Part shown: one piece after another, positions 22,617 through 35,600 of the stretch
Numbering within the stretch: the stretch's first letter is position 1
Layout of the letters: each line of letters starts with the position of its first letter
Assembly (NCBI RefSeq): GCF_029227915.1
Contig: NC_079877.1
Span: 22,717,851 to 22,781,850 of the forward strand
Source: Hydractinia symbiolongicarpus
Lineage: Eukaryota; Cnidaria; Hydrozoa; Anthoathecata; Hydractiniidae
Direction of reading: 5' to 3'
DNA: 64,000 nt
Made by a program: the position numbers and the translations under genes
Notes under the pieces: generated by a model
What the model was told of the DNA's origin: nothing
Databases searched by the model: none
What the model saw: the letters and a program-made list of their open reading frames with translations, nothing else

Positions 22617-24902
22617 TCATGTCGCCCTTGATTCTTCTTTTTCTTTTGCATCTACTTTATGTTTTCCATCTTTCTGATTGTTTGTAATCTCAAGTTCACC
22701 GTTCGTACTATCAGTTTGAGCATGTTTATCTATATCTTCCATTTCTTTCTTTTCTACTTCACTTTTCTCTTCTTTTTGATTGTTTGTAATCTCAAGCTCA
22801 ACGTTCGTACTATCAGTTTGAGCATGTTTATTTTTATCTTTCATATCTTCTTTTTCCACTTCACTTTTCCCTTTTTTCTGATTGTTCGTAATCTCAAGAC
22901 TAACGTTCAAGCTATCAGATAGGGTACGATTTTTATTTACTTCTACAGCTGCTGTTTTTGGCTTGATATTTTCACCAGGTCTTTTAAAATTTGGAAAGAG
23001 TTTTTCAAAATTTGGTACAATTCGGTTTTTCAATGGAATATCTTCTTTGGTTTTTCTATCCAAACCAAAATAGATCAAAATTTCTAAAGAAGAAATAAAC
23101 ATACTTTTATCTACCGGTGTCCTCCTGTCCAATCCTACCACAGTCCCCCAGATCATACTTATCTGAAAAGGATGACATGCGACGTCACTTATGTAAGACA
23201 CAAGAACTGATTGTGGACTGAGAACTAGGTTGTATACTTACTTTCTTGCAATATCCAGGAGACAAACAAAATTGTCACAAGCAGGATACCAACTGTCATT
23301 ATTACAAACAAAGTTGGCGAAAAGTCTTTTCTTTCATCCTTTCTTTCGGCTAAATAAAATATTAAAAAAAGTTAAAGTCAAAGAAACAACTTATTTGCTT
23401 CGAAGTACTGATGTATGGTATTCTACAAAACATGAATTCTTAGCTATTCTGTTATAAATACTCACTGCTCTTATCGCTGTATAAAACAAGTCTAGAATAC
23501 TGGGAATCAAGGTAGTACTTTTAGGCATTGTTTTTTCTCATTTTTACAGACGAACACTCCAATTTTTTTTACGGCGTGTTATAAAAAACTGTTGTGACGC
23601 AATCCGGTACGCAGATTATGTTGACTTTCTTTTTTTTGTTTGACATGCCCTACAACAGGTCCTGGGGTTGAAGTTGTCAGGTAAAAGCTACTACTTACTT
23701 TCATCAAATTGTATTAATGTTTTCGCTGTGATATTTTTCTTGCAACCGCTTATAACAAGTTGACTCAGCATGAAGTTGTGATGGTGAGTACGACTAAAAT
23801 AAATTTCTGGAAATTTCGCCATGATTTTGAAGACCATTTCATTCGCAGAAGTATAAATGTTTCCGCTAAAAAGTGCCACTCCTTGTTTGGTGGCCGTAAA
23901 ATCATTTTGGTTTCCACTTGCTAATTTTACGTTGTCCATGTAAACAATAAATATATATTCTAAGTTGGATGTCGATTTCAAAGTCCACGATATGTTCAGA
24001 GTACCTCCAGTTTCTTTATAAACCATAACCTTGTCTTCATGTTGAATGTAAGGAAAAGAAGATGGGGAAGCTAAAAATAAAAAATACGTCTATTGTAAAA
24101 CCGGAAAGTTTATCATTTCTTCTCTCCTTATGAAAATACATATCTAGTGACACCCCACCCCCTGACAAAGTATTTTAGGTGATAAAGCTATAGCTTTGTT
24201 TATGAAAACCCTGGGTTGTTATAATTAGTTTGCTTAGCAGTTAAAAAAAAACGAGCAGAAAAGAACTCAAACAATGCTCTATGCAAGAAAAAAATTTGTT
24301 TTGTAAGCTTTTTAAGTGGACAAGAGACATGAGTCAGCGTGTTAAGTGTTTATTGGTAAAACATCGATAAACGCCAGGATGATTTACAACGTTAACGAGT
24401 TTGCATCATTTAAATGAATGTTTTAATTGTCCTTCAGCAAAATGTCATCTCTGAAAAGGACATAATGACATGACGTAGTGTCTGACCAACAAGACAGTAA
24501 AATTTTATGTCAGCCCTTTTCTAATTGTTATCCCTATTATTATTATTTTTTGACCAACATTTGATGACCATATTGCGGTTTCATTAAGACTATTCTAAAG
24601 CAATGATAATTATGACGGTTTTTTAATTAGCCATTTTGTTTGACCTTGCGTCGATACATTTGTTAAGCTTGTTTATCATTTTCAACTAAATTAAGTCACT
24701 GGAGTTTCTTTCGCTCAGAATGTCATTTTAACATCGCAGCTTTTTTATTTCGTAAATGTTTCTAACTAACGAGAAACAAAGAACTACTTGGAAATGATTT
24801 CGTATAAACAGAATACAAAAAAGGTTATTTACCTGCTACTTTTACAGAGAGTAAAATAATGACTACGCTGTATGTAAAAAGCTCTGTCTTCATTGCTGCC
24901 AT
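22617..24902 (-). CDS. Single-pass receptor-like membrane protein, four exons
   Basis: Exons: 24902-24833, 24070-23699, 23349-23242, 23083-22617. All are GT-AG, consistently phased, 338 residues. Residues 1-23 are a signal peptide ('MAAMKTELFTYSVVIILLS'). Residues 24-147 form one beta-rich ectodomain with 'GGTLNISWTLKS' and only one cysteine, so its fold (Ig-like or FN3-like) is uncertain. Residues 160-181 are the transmembrane helix. About 17 residues inside the membrane lies 'IPLKNRIVPNFEKLFPNF' (199-216), which resembles the proline-containing Box1 of JAK-binding cytokine receptors in place and pattern; this is inference. The tail ends in three 34-residue repeats (from residue 240) around 'LEITNNQK' and 'KHAQTDSTN'. 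An upstream frame extension (to 23201) is excluded because the TTTCTTCTTTAG acceptor at 23084 fits the phase. I recognise no named family. Confidence 0.7.
22620..22916 (-). repeat. 102-bp coding tandem repeat, about three copies
   Basis: Three in-frame copies, period 34 codons, each with 'LEITNNQK' and a charged E/K stretch. The last copy diverges towards the stop. It lies in the cytoplasmic tail of the receptor-like gene. Confidence 0.85.
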
Positions 24903-27066
24903 TTTTAATACTGCTGACAATTTCTCCAATTCAATATGTTTAAAGACCATCAATTACAAATTGCTGCATCGTTATGACTTCCTGTAAGATGTCATCAACT
25001 TGATATTTATCAACGGGCATTTCTGCTTGATAATATTTTTGGCACACCGTGGTAATTTGCACATGAAGTATTATTGAAGAGAACTTCCATTGATTTCGTA
25101 ATTTTCGCTTCCTAAAAGGACATATATTCTATCTGTCGTTCATTCTTTATCTTCCCTTGATAAATATTTAATTCTCATTTTCAAAAGAGAAAACATTTTT
25201 AATTACATGATAACAACTGCAGCATGATTGGATAATGAATAAAGTTTGTTCGCCAATCATTTTTAAGGTCCTTTAATTATTATCATCATATAACTCAAAC
25301 CATATCAATAAATGCATTTGACTTGATTTAGACGAATATCTTCATGGCTACAAAGTCCGTTCCCAAAATCTTTCTTAACAAATTGAACTTTATTTAGAAA
25401 ACAAAGACGTATTGTTTGTTTAAGCTAGATTTTTTGTTTGTTTGTATTACAATTCAATGTACTCTGAAATATACAAATTATCCATCCCAGACCCTTTTTG
25501 TTGTTGTTGTTGTTGTCATTTTCTTTTCTTTTTCTGCCCCTATCATAAGAACGAAAAGAACTCTCGAGATTGGGGACACTAATTTTCTAATTTTCACACA
25601 TATTGTGGATTACTGTCCTCTGAAACGCCATTTATACGCGTTCGTTATTTAAATTTTCGTACTGTTGGACTGTTTATAAATATATATTCAAGTCTTTTGA
25701 AATCTATGCGCTAATTAGGGGTGTTATATTTTACAATTACTAACCCTACTTAAAACGTTGTTAAAAATTTATATTTTTTTCACTTTCTGTTGCAGTTGAT
25801 TTTCAGTTAAACGCGAAAAAGAAGACAAACATTATTCATTTTATATGATGAATATTTTGAATATTTTTGGCATACTTTTGGAAACTGAGAATCCAAAGTG
25901 GCAACTCTTTTTATAAATTTTCATTCAAATTCATTGAGGTTGATTCTGTTAGTCCCTGTTGGGGTGACAAAAATTAGGGTCGATGAAAAATCTTTTTTAT
26001 AGAAATACGGGCCGGCGACACCGTTAAATTGTTACTGATAATTTCCGTCGAAAGATTTTTTACATGCTATGTGCTTTCAATATGAGCTTCCTTTTATGTT
26101 TTATGTTCAAACATAAGTGAGGATGGCTCTCACTTTGTGTTGTCAAGCTGACGCCTGGTATTGATAAATAGGTCTCCAGTGGCATGTTGCCAAGCGATAT
26201 TTAAAAATGGCGTCAGTGCGGGTGTGACAAATTTAAATGTTAGGAAGCGACTTTACTTTCAAGTATGCTTACTTCATAGTTTTAATTTCATAAGTATTAC
26301 TTTAAATTTTTACCTTTATAAGCAACATTATATGGGCAAGAGTCTCGAATTCTTTGATAAGTAGTAAAAAAAAGCATAAGAAACAGCCTAGAGTGAAGTA
26401 AGTCAAAAAAAAAGAAAAAGGGAATAAATATATATGCAAATATCATGCAGGAAACACTATTAAACACAGAAACTTAAGCTTGTAAAAGGGGGAAAAATTA
26501 ATTCATCACTTTCGCAAAATTGAATATACCTCGCACGTAACTATCCCAAAAACATAAGCGCAGAGTTATGTAACCCGATTTGTACCTACGAAATTAGAAA
26601 CTTTAAAGTATATGTTTTTTATGAAACACGGTTTGGCACAGCTTGATACCAGTGTACATAGAGTCTAAGGTGGCACAAGAAAAACTTGAATCAAGTTAAA
26701 CTTAGTTTTTTCGTAGTGATGAAGAAGTTGACAAAAAATAATGTGTACCTTTGTCGCAGTAATGTCGTGCAGGGGGACGTTTTTTTCGCGTGTAATAACT
26801 TTTTGCTAGTTTAAATTTTGCGCAAAGAAAAAATAATCTTAGGGTACAATAATAAATTTGATGCTTTTTTCAGGAAAAAAGACGTTTTTTGCGCGTACTT
26901 ATTTTTGCATACGAACGAAGTTGCGCAATAATTTAAAAACTTTTGAATTTCTTTATGGAAAATGTCTCCAACGGATAAATTTCCAAAACTGAGATTGCCA
27001 ATTGGTGCTTGCAAAAATGTCAACAAGCTGTAGTTTGAAAGTGTTACAAATAAAAAATGTTAGCCT

Positions 27067-27178
27067 TAACCTCATTCCCAGGTCATTTTGCCTTGTTGAT
27101 GAAGTTGATAGCGGCGAGTTGTTAGTTGCCACTCCATAATAACAGCTTAGGGGCCACAAGACCTTGGGGACGAGGTTG
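27067..27178. mobile_element. 112-bp MITE with 9-bp target duplication
   Basis: The ends are inverted (5' AACCTCATTCCCAGGTC; 3' read in reverse AACCTCGTCCCCAAGGTC). The exact 9-mer TGTTAGCCT stands on both sides (27058-27066 and 27179-27187). A 9-bp duplication is typical of Mutator-like elements. A lone end of the same family lies at 41105-41132. Confidence 0.75.
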
Positions 27179-27852
27179 TGTTAGCCTGTCAGATGTGCTT
27201 TGAAAAACACGAAAATAAATATAATATACTCATTAAAGATCAGCGTGTTAATGCAAACCATATCTTTTTTCTCTTCAACGTTGGAATTGTGAATCCATAA
27301 TTTGCACTCGGAATTTTTAAAAATACAATTTTAAATTGTTATCCAAACGCACGCTTTTTACTGCTTTTCAAAATCAGTAATAATCCAGACCAGATATTGG
27401 CCCCATTTAAGTTCGGCCTTGTTAAAGTACAATACTTTCTGAACCACCGCCCCTCCCAAGTAACAAATCGTGTTTTTTAGGTAGAATAGGTAGAATAAAA
27501 AAAAACCGAATAAAAATAGAATTAGATGTCTCCTCTCTTTCGTAAAACAATGATTCCCATACGTTCACACTTTTTGCACATTTTGAAGAACATGAAAAGT
27601 TTCGATTGTGTCATTTAAACATTGCGTGACCAATTAACATGTTTGTTTTCTTGTGGACTGTGTGTTTTCATTGATGATTGACATTTCCACATGCTATTTT
27701 GGTATGGTCATTTCATCATGAAATATACCCAATTAGTTGATCAAATCGAGTGTTAATTAAGACGTACGCAAAGAGGGTATTTTAGCTTGTAATACAAGTT
27801 ATAAATCATATTAATAATAACAAGAAAAGAAGAGCTTGTTCAAGAGAATGTA

Positions 27853-27876
27853 ATCAGTGATATACATATCACTGAT
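27853..27876. repeat. Perfect 11-bp hairpin
   Basis: ATCAGTGATAT-AC-ATATCACTGAT. The loop is two bases, so it is close to a full palindrome. No adjoining gene. Confidence 0.75.
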
Positions 27877-29799
27877 AATGAAATTTTCTTTGTATTAAAA
27901 AGTGCTTAGATGTTCCCAATAAACCTCTAAAAAATGAGATTTTTAACTTTAAAAGTCATTCTCGCCGACATTTTTAAAAAATATTAGTTGAGAATGGCAT
28001 ATGTTCCATTTCTTTCGATATAGACAAGCTAGGTTCGCCAAGTGTAAATCCAGTGATATTCAGTTTTTCCATTTCTACATCAGTTTTCTGTCTGAAATGA
28101 GAAAAATTTTAGGGATATTTATTTATGCTCCTACTTCTTCTTTTTAAAAGAGTTTGGTTATGTTATGAATTACAAAGTTGGGTAATTTATGTGTTTAAAT
28201 GTTTTTTTGCCTCCTCCCTTTCCATCGGTTTCGCTGAGTCTGATAGCACGAAGAAATCATAGAATTGCGGCTAACTTGGTGTTTCTGAATATCTAGTCCA
28301 CATTTTCTTACTTAAAAAGGAATGAAAGTATTGATTTTCCTACTCTTGCTTTCACAAAGCAGTTCGGTATTTTTTAAACAAAATGTACAAAAATGAACAA
28401 TGATAAGAAAATTTAAAACAGGATTTAAATTGTGATTGAAATTGAAATTTGGTGTTATTTTTAGTTTAATTTCTTCCTCATTTTAAGTAATTATTTCTTT
28501 TCTATTGTTAATGACAACAATTGCGGTAGTATTCTTATATTTTCTCTATTGTCTTTCCACTGCTTGCGTAACAGCATTTCTAGCTTTGCGCTGAAATAAC
28601 AATAGCTTCCCATAACATGTAAAGCTAAAGTTTCATTTAAATATCTCACTACTATTGTCTATAAACAAAAAAGGGTCACAGTTTCATATAAAACTTCCAC
28701 TCAAAGACATAAGTGATTTTGTGTTGATGTCCTGTCTAGTCGCGCATAACACCAAATACGTTATATAAGTTAAATCTACGCAAAGGGCCACGTCTGAGTT
28801 TTTAGATACAACATTATTAGAATTTGTCTCATTGAGTATTCCGTGCTTTAGTGTCTCGTGGCAAATCGCTTTTGACATCCTCAGTCGTTACGTTTTTTCT
28901 GGACTTTTCATATGTTTTGTCTTAGCTTTTACCTATTACTTTACACCGGTATGGTGTAAAATAATACTGTTCATGTTGATAACAAATTTTTATATATTTC
29001 TGAAAAGGCTATCTTGAAAATATTCCTAAAATAAATAAAAATAAATATTTTTAGATGAAAAGTTATTATTTAGCCCTATTTTATATATTTGTTGTCCCAG
29101 ATTTCAGTTTCGTGGTTAAGAAAGCAAGCTAGCTCCAAATGTTTTAAAATGTATATATGGCTTAACTGATAATGTTGACAAAAATGGAATGAAAATTAAG
29201 AATGGAAATGATGACTTTTCACTTTGGCTTGCAGTGATCAGCACGAGTGTACTTTATCACTGTGTGAAACCAACGTTATATCTACGCATAGTAATAATTA
29301 AAAAATGCATCATTCATCGTGTTGTTAGTTGCAACATGGTGTTAACAATGCTTCAGAAGTGTCACGATGTTTTTTAATCCATAACAAGACGTATGACATA
29401 CGTAGACAAACTCGCCAATAAAATTTACAAAAAGCTATCTATCAGATTGTGATGTGTTACGAAGTTATACACAGCATATTTTCTATTCAGATAGGCAATA
29501 ATATTTGTTACGCACTATGCAGTTATTTTTCAAAATTGATTTGTGTTGAACGGAAAATTCCTCAAACGTGAAGCCCAGAAGAGGAATGCAGAAAGTTGAT
29601 GGTCGATAAGTCTTCGTTTCTCTCTTGCGTAATGTTGTGGAAATTTTTGCAGACTACTTTCCAGACATTTGGGAGACCTTCATTCTGCCTACATTCACTT
29701 TTGTAAACTTTGGTGGAGACACTTTTACTTTACCGGTTAGTTACAAAATGATTTTGAACACTTATCTTATATAACAGCAACAAAAAAAAGTAAAAATAA

Positions 29800-29865
29800 T
29801 TACCAGGATGAGATTCGAACACACGACTACTCCCGTTTCGGTGCTCAGAGAGGCAAAGATTTCCA
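29800..29865 (-). other. tRNA-like segment, probably a SINE remnant
   Basis: On the minus strand a B-box-like GTGTTCGAATCTC is followed by CATCCTGG, as in the 3' half of a tRNA gene. No matching A box or acceptor stem can be drawn, so it is not called a tRNA gene. Confidence 0.3.
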
Positions 29866-32800
29866 TTCTTGTGGGACACAATTGCGTTTTAAATACAAGC
29901 TCACGAGCTTGTAAAAACAATTTAGCTATGGTTCTACACCAATTTCGTTTACACATAACCCTGAAATAATGAATAAATATATAATTATATATTTTTTTAA
30001 AGCAAATCAAATTTTGACCTACACAAAAATTTGCAGTTAGGTTGACTTAATAGATCATGCTTCGAATTGATATGAGATGTTGTAACGGAGAAGATAGAAT
30101 TTGGAAGTTTGGTTAATGAAAAAACGAACAGAAACATAATTTCAACGCTGATCCCAAGATCTGTAATTTTTAGGCTCTGGGATCGAGCTTGAAATTTTTA
30201 GAAATATATTACGTGGAAAATAAACATTTCTATTCATTACAGTAACCTGGGGACATTGTCTATTTGGCTAGGACGGAATCACGGGAACAGTAACTATATT
30301 ACTTAGCTCAGGGAGGAAACTTACAGTGCACAGGATTCGACATTTTAGGATATCAAAAGTTGCCAATTGAATTACGGTAAAAAATTAGAAGTGACACATG
30401 CAAACAGAAACACACACACATACAAACTCTGACTTTTATATATTAAATGTCCATGTTTCTGACTACTTTATTTACCCTATCCTTCTAGATTAAACACAGT
30501 TTTTAATTTTCAAGCTTAGCCAGACAAATCATATCTTTAATCGTGTTGATAACCTCCCTCTATATACGCAAGGGAAGGAACACAACAATATCTCGACAGA
30601 GCGTTAGCAGGGAGGGGTTCTGTGAAATGGTGAGAGGACAATCCTTGGTTAAAATAATCTTTCTAAAAATCTCTAATCACGGGAAGAAATAGTCCGAGAA
30701 GTCAGATAGAGAAAAAGAGCCCTGAGAACGAAGTAGCAAACTTATGCGTTCATACAGAAAAAAGATCAAAGTCACACTTTCCCTTCATCCATTCTTATCG
30801 CCACCTCACATTGTCGCATATGTACCTATTGGCAAGCAACTTCAATTTTTTAAAATGAGAATGATTTAAACAGCTTGCTGATAATAAAGCGTGTATGTTT
30901 TTTAAAAAGTGGGAAGTACAGAGGAGTGGAATAAGAATGTATGATTGATGGGTTGTCAATTATTGTGTCAACCGTTTTATCTTAAACAGGAAAGAAATGT
31001 CAGTTCCACTTTCTTGAAATAGCAGAATATTGCGGAATAGCATTAATTTTTTGACAAATGTTTTTGATTTTTCTATAGATAAATAAAATCTTATATGGGT
31101 GTCTAAAAAAGCGGGAAGATATTTGCAACTTTTTGTTTGTTTAGATTTGTCACATTTTTGTTTACAAGTTCCTCTTTTAAAGTTGAAATTACTTTGCATT
31201 CGAAACAACAATTTGTCACAATGTAATTCATTGGCTTGTCAACAAGGGCGTTGGTCACAGGAAATCTTTAGTGGTACTTGTGCAAAATATCTTCACAATT
31301 GTTGTTAATTCCCTTCTTTTTTAATGTATTTTTAATTTAAGTATATTTTTTAACTTTTTGATTCTATTCATATATTAGAAAGCGATGGACAACCTTCTTT
31401 TATGTCTTTCTGGACTTTGGTGGTTTTGAAAATTGCTAGTTCAAAATTAGGTAAAATCTCGCAAAGTATCATTGTAAATTTTTAACTCGATTTGTTTTTA
31501 GGGACAGTTCCTTGTAAAAAAAATCGTAGTGTGACATTTAGACTTAATATCGCCCTCCTTTTTGTAACAGGATAAATTAAATCGCCACAGTTAAATTATA
31601 TTTTGCAATACAGTAGGTATTATGTCTGTTGGAATACATAATAAAAAATATCAAAATCGCCTACAAACCGTGAGAGGTAGTTTGAAAAATGTTCTGGTTC
31701 GTCGATCCAGTGTTTTCTATAACGATATGATTGCTTGTCATGGAGGATTTACGTTTGCAATATTTCGTAAGATCCTTCTCTCGTCATCGGGCAATGTGGA
31801 CATAGTAAAGATTTTGTTATATACAAACATTTTTAATCGTGATAATCTGAACGTTGGTGGATTAAGAACGTGGACGCAAGTGTTTTGTACGGAATTTGGC
31901 AGGAAATGTGTCTGATAGGTATGTAGGTCGGTTAGGAAGAAACTTCGCAGCAAAAAGAATAAAAAGGCAAGCTAAATTCTAAAATACACTTCTTAAAAAA
32001 ATCAGTAGTTTTATAAATGAAAAACACTCCTGAATAAAAAAAATTACAACGCGGAACGAACAGCATTTTATAACATTTGAACTACCCTATAAAATGTTGA
32101 AAAATAAACTACCCTATAAAATGTTGAAGATAAGTTTAGATGTAGGCCATTATCCCACATCGATCACTTCGAGTTGATAAGAATCAGTGTAACGTAACGG
32201 CTTGGTATGTTGTAAGATCAGTAAATCCTGAAATTCAGTAAATCTCCATCAGCATTTTAAAACGAGGTTCTGTCCATTCATAACAGGTTTTCTTATGCTT
32301 AAATTCGAGTAAAATATTATTATGCTAAGAATTGTCAAATTTCCAACTGCAAAAAGTAGTTTTCTGTGTAGTTCCGACGATTCATGATAAACTTTACACC
32401 GCTCTAGGCGAAAATAGTGTAGTTGTAGTGCATTCGGCTTGTAATGATAAGGTTTCAGGTACAGGTTCCAGCCTATTTGGTTCCATCCAGACCACCAACT
32501 GGCTTGTGTGGCAGGCAAGTAAGTCAAAACAATGCTATACGTATCTCTGGCGATAATTTAACATTGTTAAGGTTGGAGGGGAAGAAGAGACAACAATCTC
32601 TAACAACGTTAAAACTTTTAATTATTTACTTATACCATGAAAATATCCAATGCAGGCATTACATTGCTAAATAAAAAACTAGTCTGGGTACAGAAGAATT
32701 CTATTTTGTCAAAGGAAATTCACAGTAAAAGACTTCTTTTCAGTAAGCTTTAGCATCTTGCTTTAAGAAGCGAGTGAGCTCTGATTGAACAACACAGAAA

Positions 32801-32990
32801 ACTTTGTAGCCATTGCTCCTACTTCTCCACTTTCTGTAAATAGTGAATATGTGACAAGCCCTTAAATAGCTTGCCACAACTCTTTATTCAAAAATTTTAC
32901 AGTGACTTTATCCTCAGCAGTGCCTTCTTCATCATCTTCTTTCACTTCCATGAACCTTCTTTTTCTGTGCTAAACCATAGAAGATGATTA

Positions 32991-33180
32991 AGCCTTGTTC
33001 ATATTAAGGGTGTTAAGAGGATCAACGGCGTTAATGGCGTTGCGTAGACGGTGTCATATCCTTGATATAGTGTGAATGAAATTTTGTTAACACATTAACA
33101 TCACAACACCTTTTTCTACTAACGCCAATATCGCTTAACTCTTTATTAACTCCGTTAGCACTTTCAGTGTGAACAGGGCT
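32991..33180. mobile_element. Possible 190-bp MITE with imperfect TIRs
   Basis: It starts AGCCTTGTTCATATT and ends (reverse complement) AGCCCTGTTCACACT, with further imperfect inverted similarity inward (GTTAAgAGG / GCTAAcGGA). No clear target duplication. Confidence 0.5.
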
Positions 33181-35262
33181 GAATATGCTGTGGATTTGAT
33201 CGAGAGTATATTTCTTTTCAGTATTTTAACATAAAAAGGAACTCGAGCTCTGGGAAAGACGTTTTTTATTGTAATTAAAAGGTGTAGTGAGAATATATGC
33301 ATTTAATTTTCTCAATATTTTTTTATTTCATCAGCCCTGCCTTTTTGTTGTGCTGCTTTTTCTCTGATACATTATACTCCATGAATCAATTATAAATTCG
33401 AGATTTATTAGGAGTATATACGCAACTAAACAAGAATAAAATTTTAATTTTTACAAAACGGTATTATCTATCCTTATCTGCTTTGGACTTCATAAAATTC
33501 ATCAAATATAATGTTATAAAATTAACACTTCTGCGGTTTTGTATACATTCTTATTTTCTGAGCCTGTTACGTTTTTTTAGTCCTTTTTTGAGTCGGCACA
33601 CATGGTAGGTAACAAGCTGGTTAGTAGAAGTTACACTGAATCTCGAAAATTGACGTCAAAATACTCGATACTTTTCTACATAATTCAAAGAAATTGTTTT
33701 CAAAGTTACTTTTACGCCATAGGAGAATAATACGAAATTTTAAGATTGTGGAAAAAGACCTGCAAGATACCACTCAACGAATATGGCGGTAACGAATTAT
33801 TTTCCTCCAGTAGCTGCTGTTCTGTTAAAACAGAAATGTTAAATCCAATGCCGAAAGTGAATTTTTTACTAAATTTTGGAGGAAATTCGCAAATGATAAA
33901 CGGTAATATGCGGTCCATTAAGGTATATAGATGGAAAAGACTTTCCTCCAGAAAAAAATACTTTACAACAATCGAAGATTTCTACCACTTTAAAATTGCC
34001 TTTTTGAATTTTTGAATTCACCGACAGACGAAAAAACGAGTCTTTTATTCCACCTCGGAAAATCATGAATTTTCCATGAGAAAGGAAGAACAACACGGGA
34101 AAAAAATTAAGTCAATACGCTCCTCGGAAGACGAACGAGTGTAAACAGAGTAGTGTAGACTTTAGTAGCAAAAAATCTTGTAGATTTTCTTGTAGGAGGA
34201 AGAAATAACAAATGAAAGAATGATGTAATTCCGTCTCCTGCATTCTTCTTTCCCCTCAACCCATTTTTAATTTTAAAGGTCCTTTTAGGAAGAAAATTAA
34301 ATGCGTATAAATTCATTGTTTACATCATTTACGTGCGGGTTCCATGTACGATGATTCTTCTTGAGATTTTAAAGTATTTAATTTACTAAGCATATTGTTA
34401 TGTAAATAGATGTTTTTTTTCAATATTTACACATCTCGAGTTAAAAGCTTGTCTTTTTGGTAACTATTTCGGACTTATAAGTTCAAACAAAGGAAACATA
34501 GATACCACTTTGAAATCAAAAAGACACTCTTCTCCTCAATACGGAGAAGTAGACAGTGTATACTTACAAAACAATAAAGGGATGCTTTTATAAAAGTCAC
34601 GTGTTAAGTTTTCATGCTGTCTACATTAATGGCATATCATATCATATAAGTATGCTCATAAAAATTACACCACTAAAATTGATTATATAACCGCTTTAAC
34701 AACCTATCATTGAAAAACTGAAAATAAGTTCAAGATGATGTACTCGTGAAAAAATGCGCGAAAAACCAGCTCTATCAACTCGAAATAACTGATCTTTATT
34801 TTAATTTTTTATTAGTAGAAGCTTTACCGAATTATTAGAAGAAGGTTACCATACATACCTTTGTTAAAGATTTCTATTATTTCATCAAAAATGGATTTGC
34901 ATGTATATAAAAACTAATTATCTTTATAATTTGAGGATAAATTTAACAAAATTTTTTAATTACCAAAATAATGCTGATTGTTTTCCTTTTTTTCATTTGT
35001 AAACAGATTAGTTATATGTTAAGCGATTGCGTAAACGCAAATCAATACACGTTTAGAGCAATATGATGTCAGCCACGAAAGTGGAAAAGACTATAAACAT
35101 AAGAGTATAACATAAGAATGAAGAAAAATATTTGACGTTATAGAATAACATAAGGTATGTATGTTAAAATGTATATAAAGTGTATGTTTTGAATACCGGT
35201 ATTTTTGTCTGAGTAAGTTTCGCCCTTTTAATTTTTTTTATTTTCTTTGCATCCAAGAAAAA

Positions 35263-35600
35263 GTTTTTGAAACGTTATTTGAGATGATTACTTTTAATCA
35301 ATGTTTCTTGTTTGAGGGAAATCTTAGGAAAGCCTATGTTTAATTATGGTTTTTTCTTCTTGTAAAAAAGAAGAAAGTTTTTTGAAACGTTATTTGAGAT
35401 GATTACTTTTAATCAATGTTTCTTGTCTAAGGGAAATCTTAGGAAAGCCTATGTTTAATTATGGTTTTTTCTTCTTGTAAAATAGAAGAAAGTTTTTTGA
35501 AACGTTATTTGAGATGATACTTTTAATCAATGTTTCTTGTCTGAGGAAAATCTTAGGAAAGCCCATGTTTGATTATCGTTTGTTATTCTTTTAAAGAAGG
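35263..35600. repeat. 115-bp tandem repeat, three copies
   Basis: Copies start near 35263, 35377 and 35492, each with GTTTTTTGAAACGTTATTTG, then AATCTTAGGAAAGCC. The third copy is more diverged and trails off near 35600. Confidence 0.9.

Noticed and set aside
22659-23073. Plus-strand frames with F/I/L-rich repeats
   Set aside because: Shadows of the tandem repeats in the receptor tail, which are coding on the minus strand.
23084-23201. Upstream extension of the receptor tail frame
   Set aside because: The phase from exon 3 only matches the acceptor ending at 23084; the extension would need a different phase and lies in the intron.
29800-29865. tRNA gene on the minus strand
   Set aside because: A good B-box-like segment but no A box, anticodon arm or acceptor stem; kept only as a SINE-like remnant.
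33712-34316. Overlapping short frames on both strands
   Set aside because: Mutually overlapping, no splice signals joining them, no family signature.
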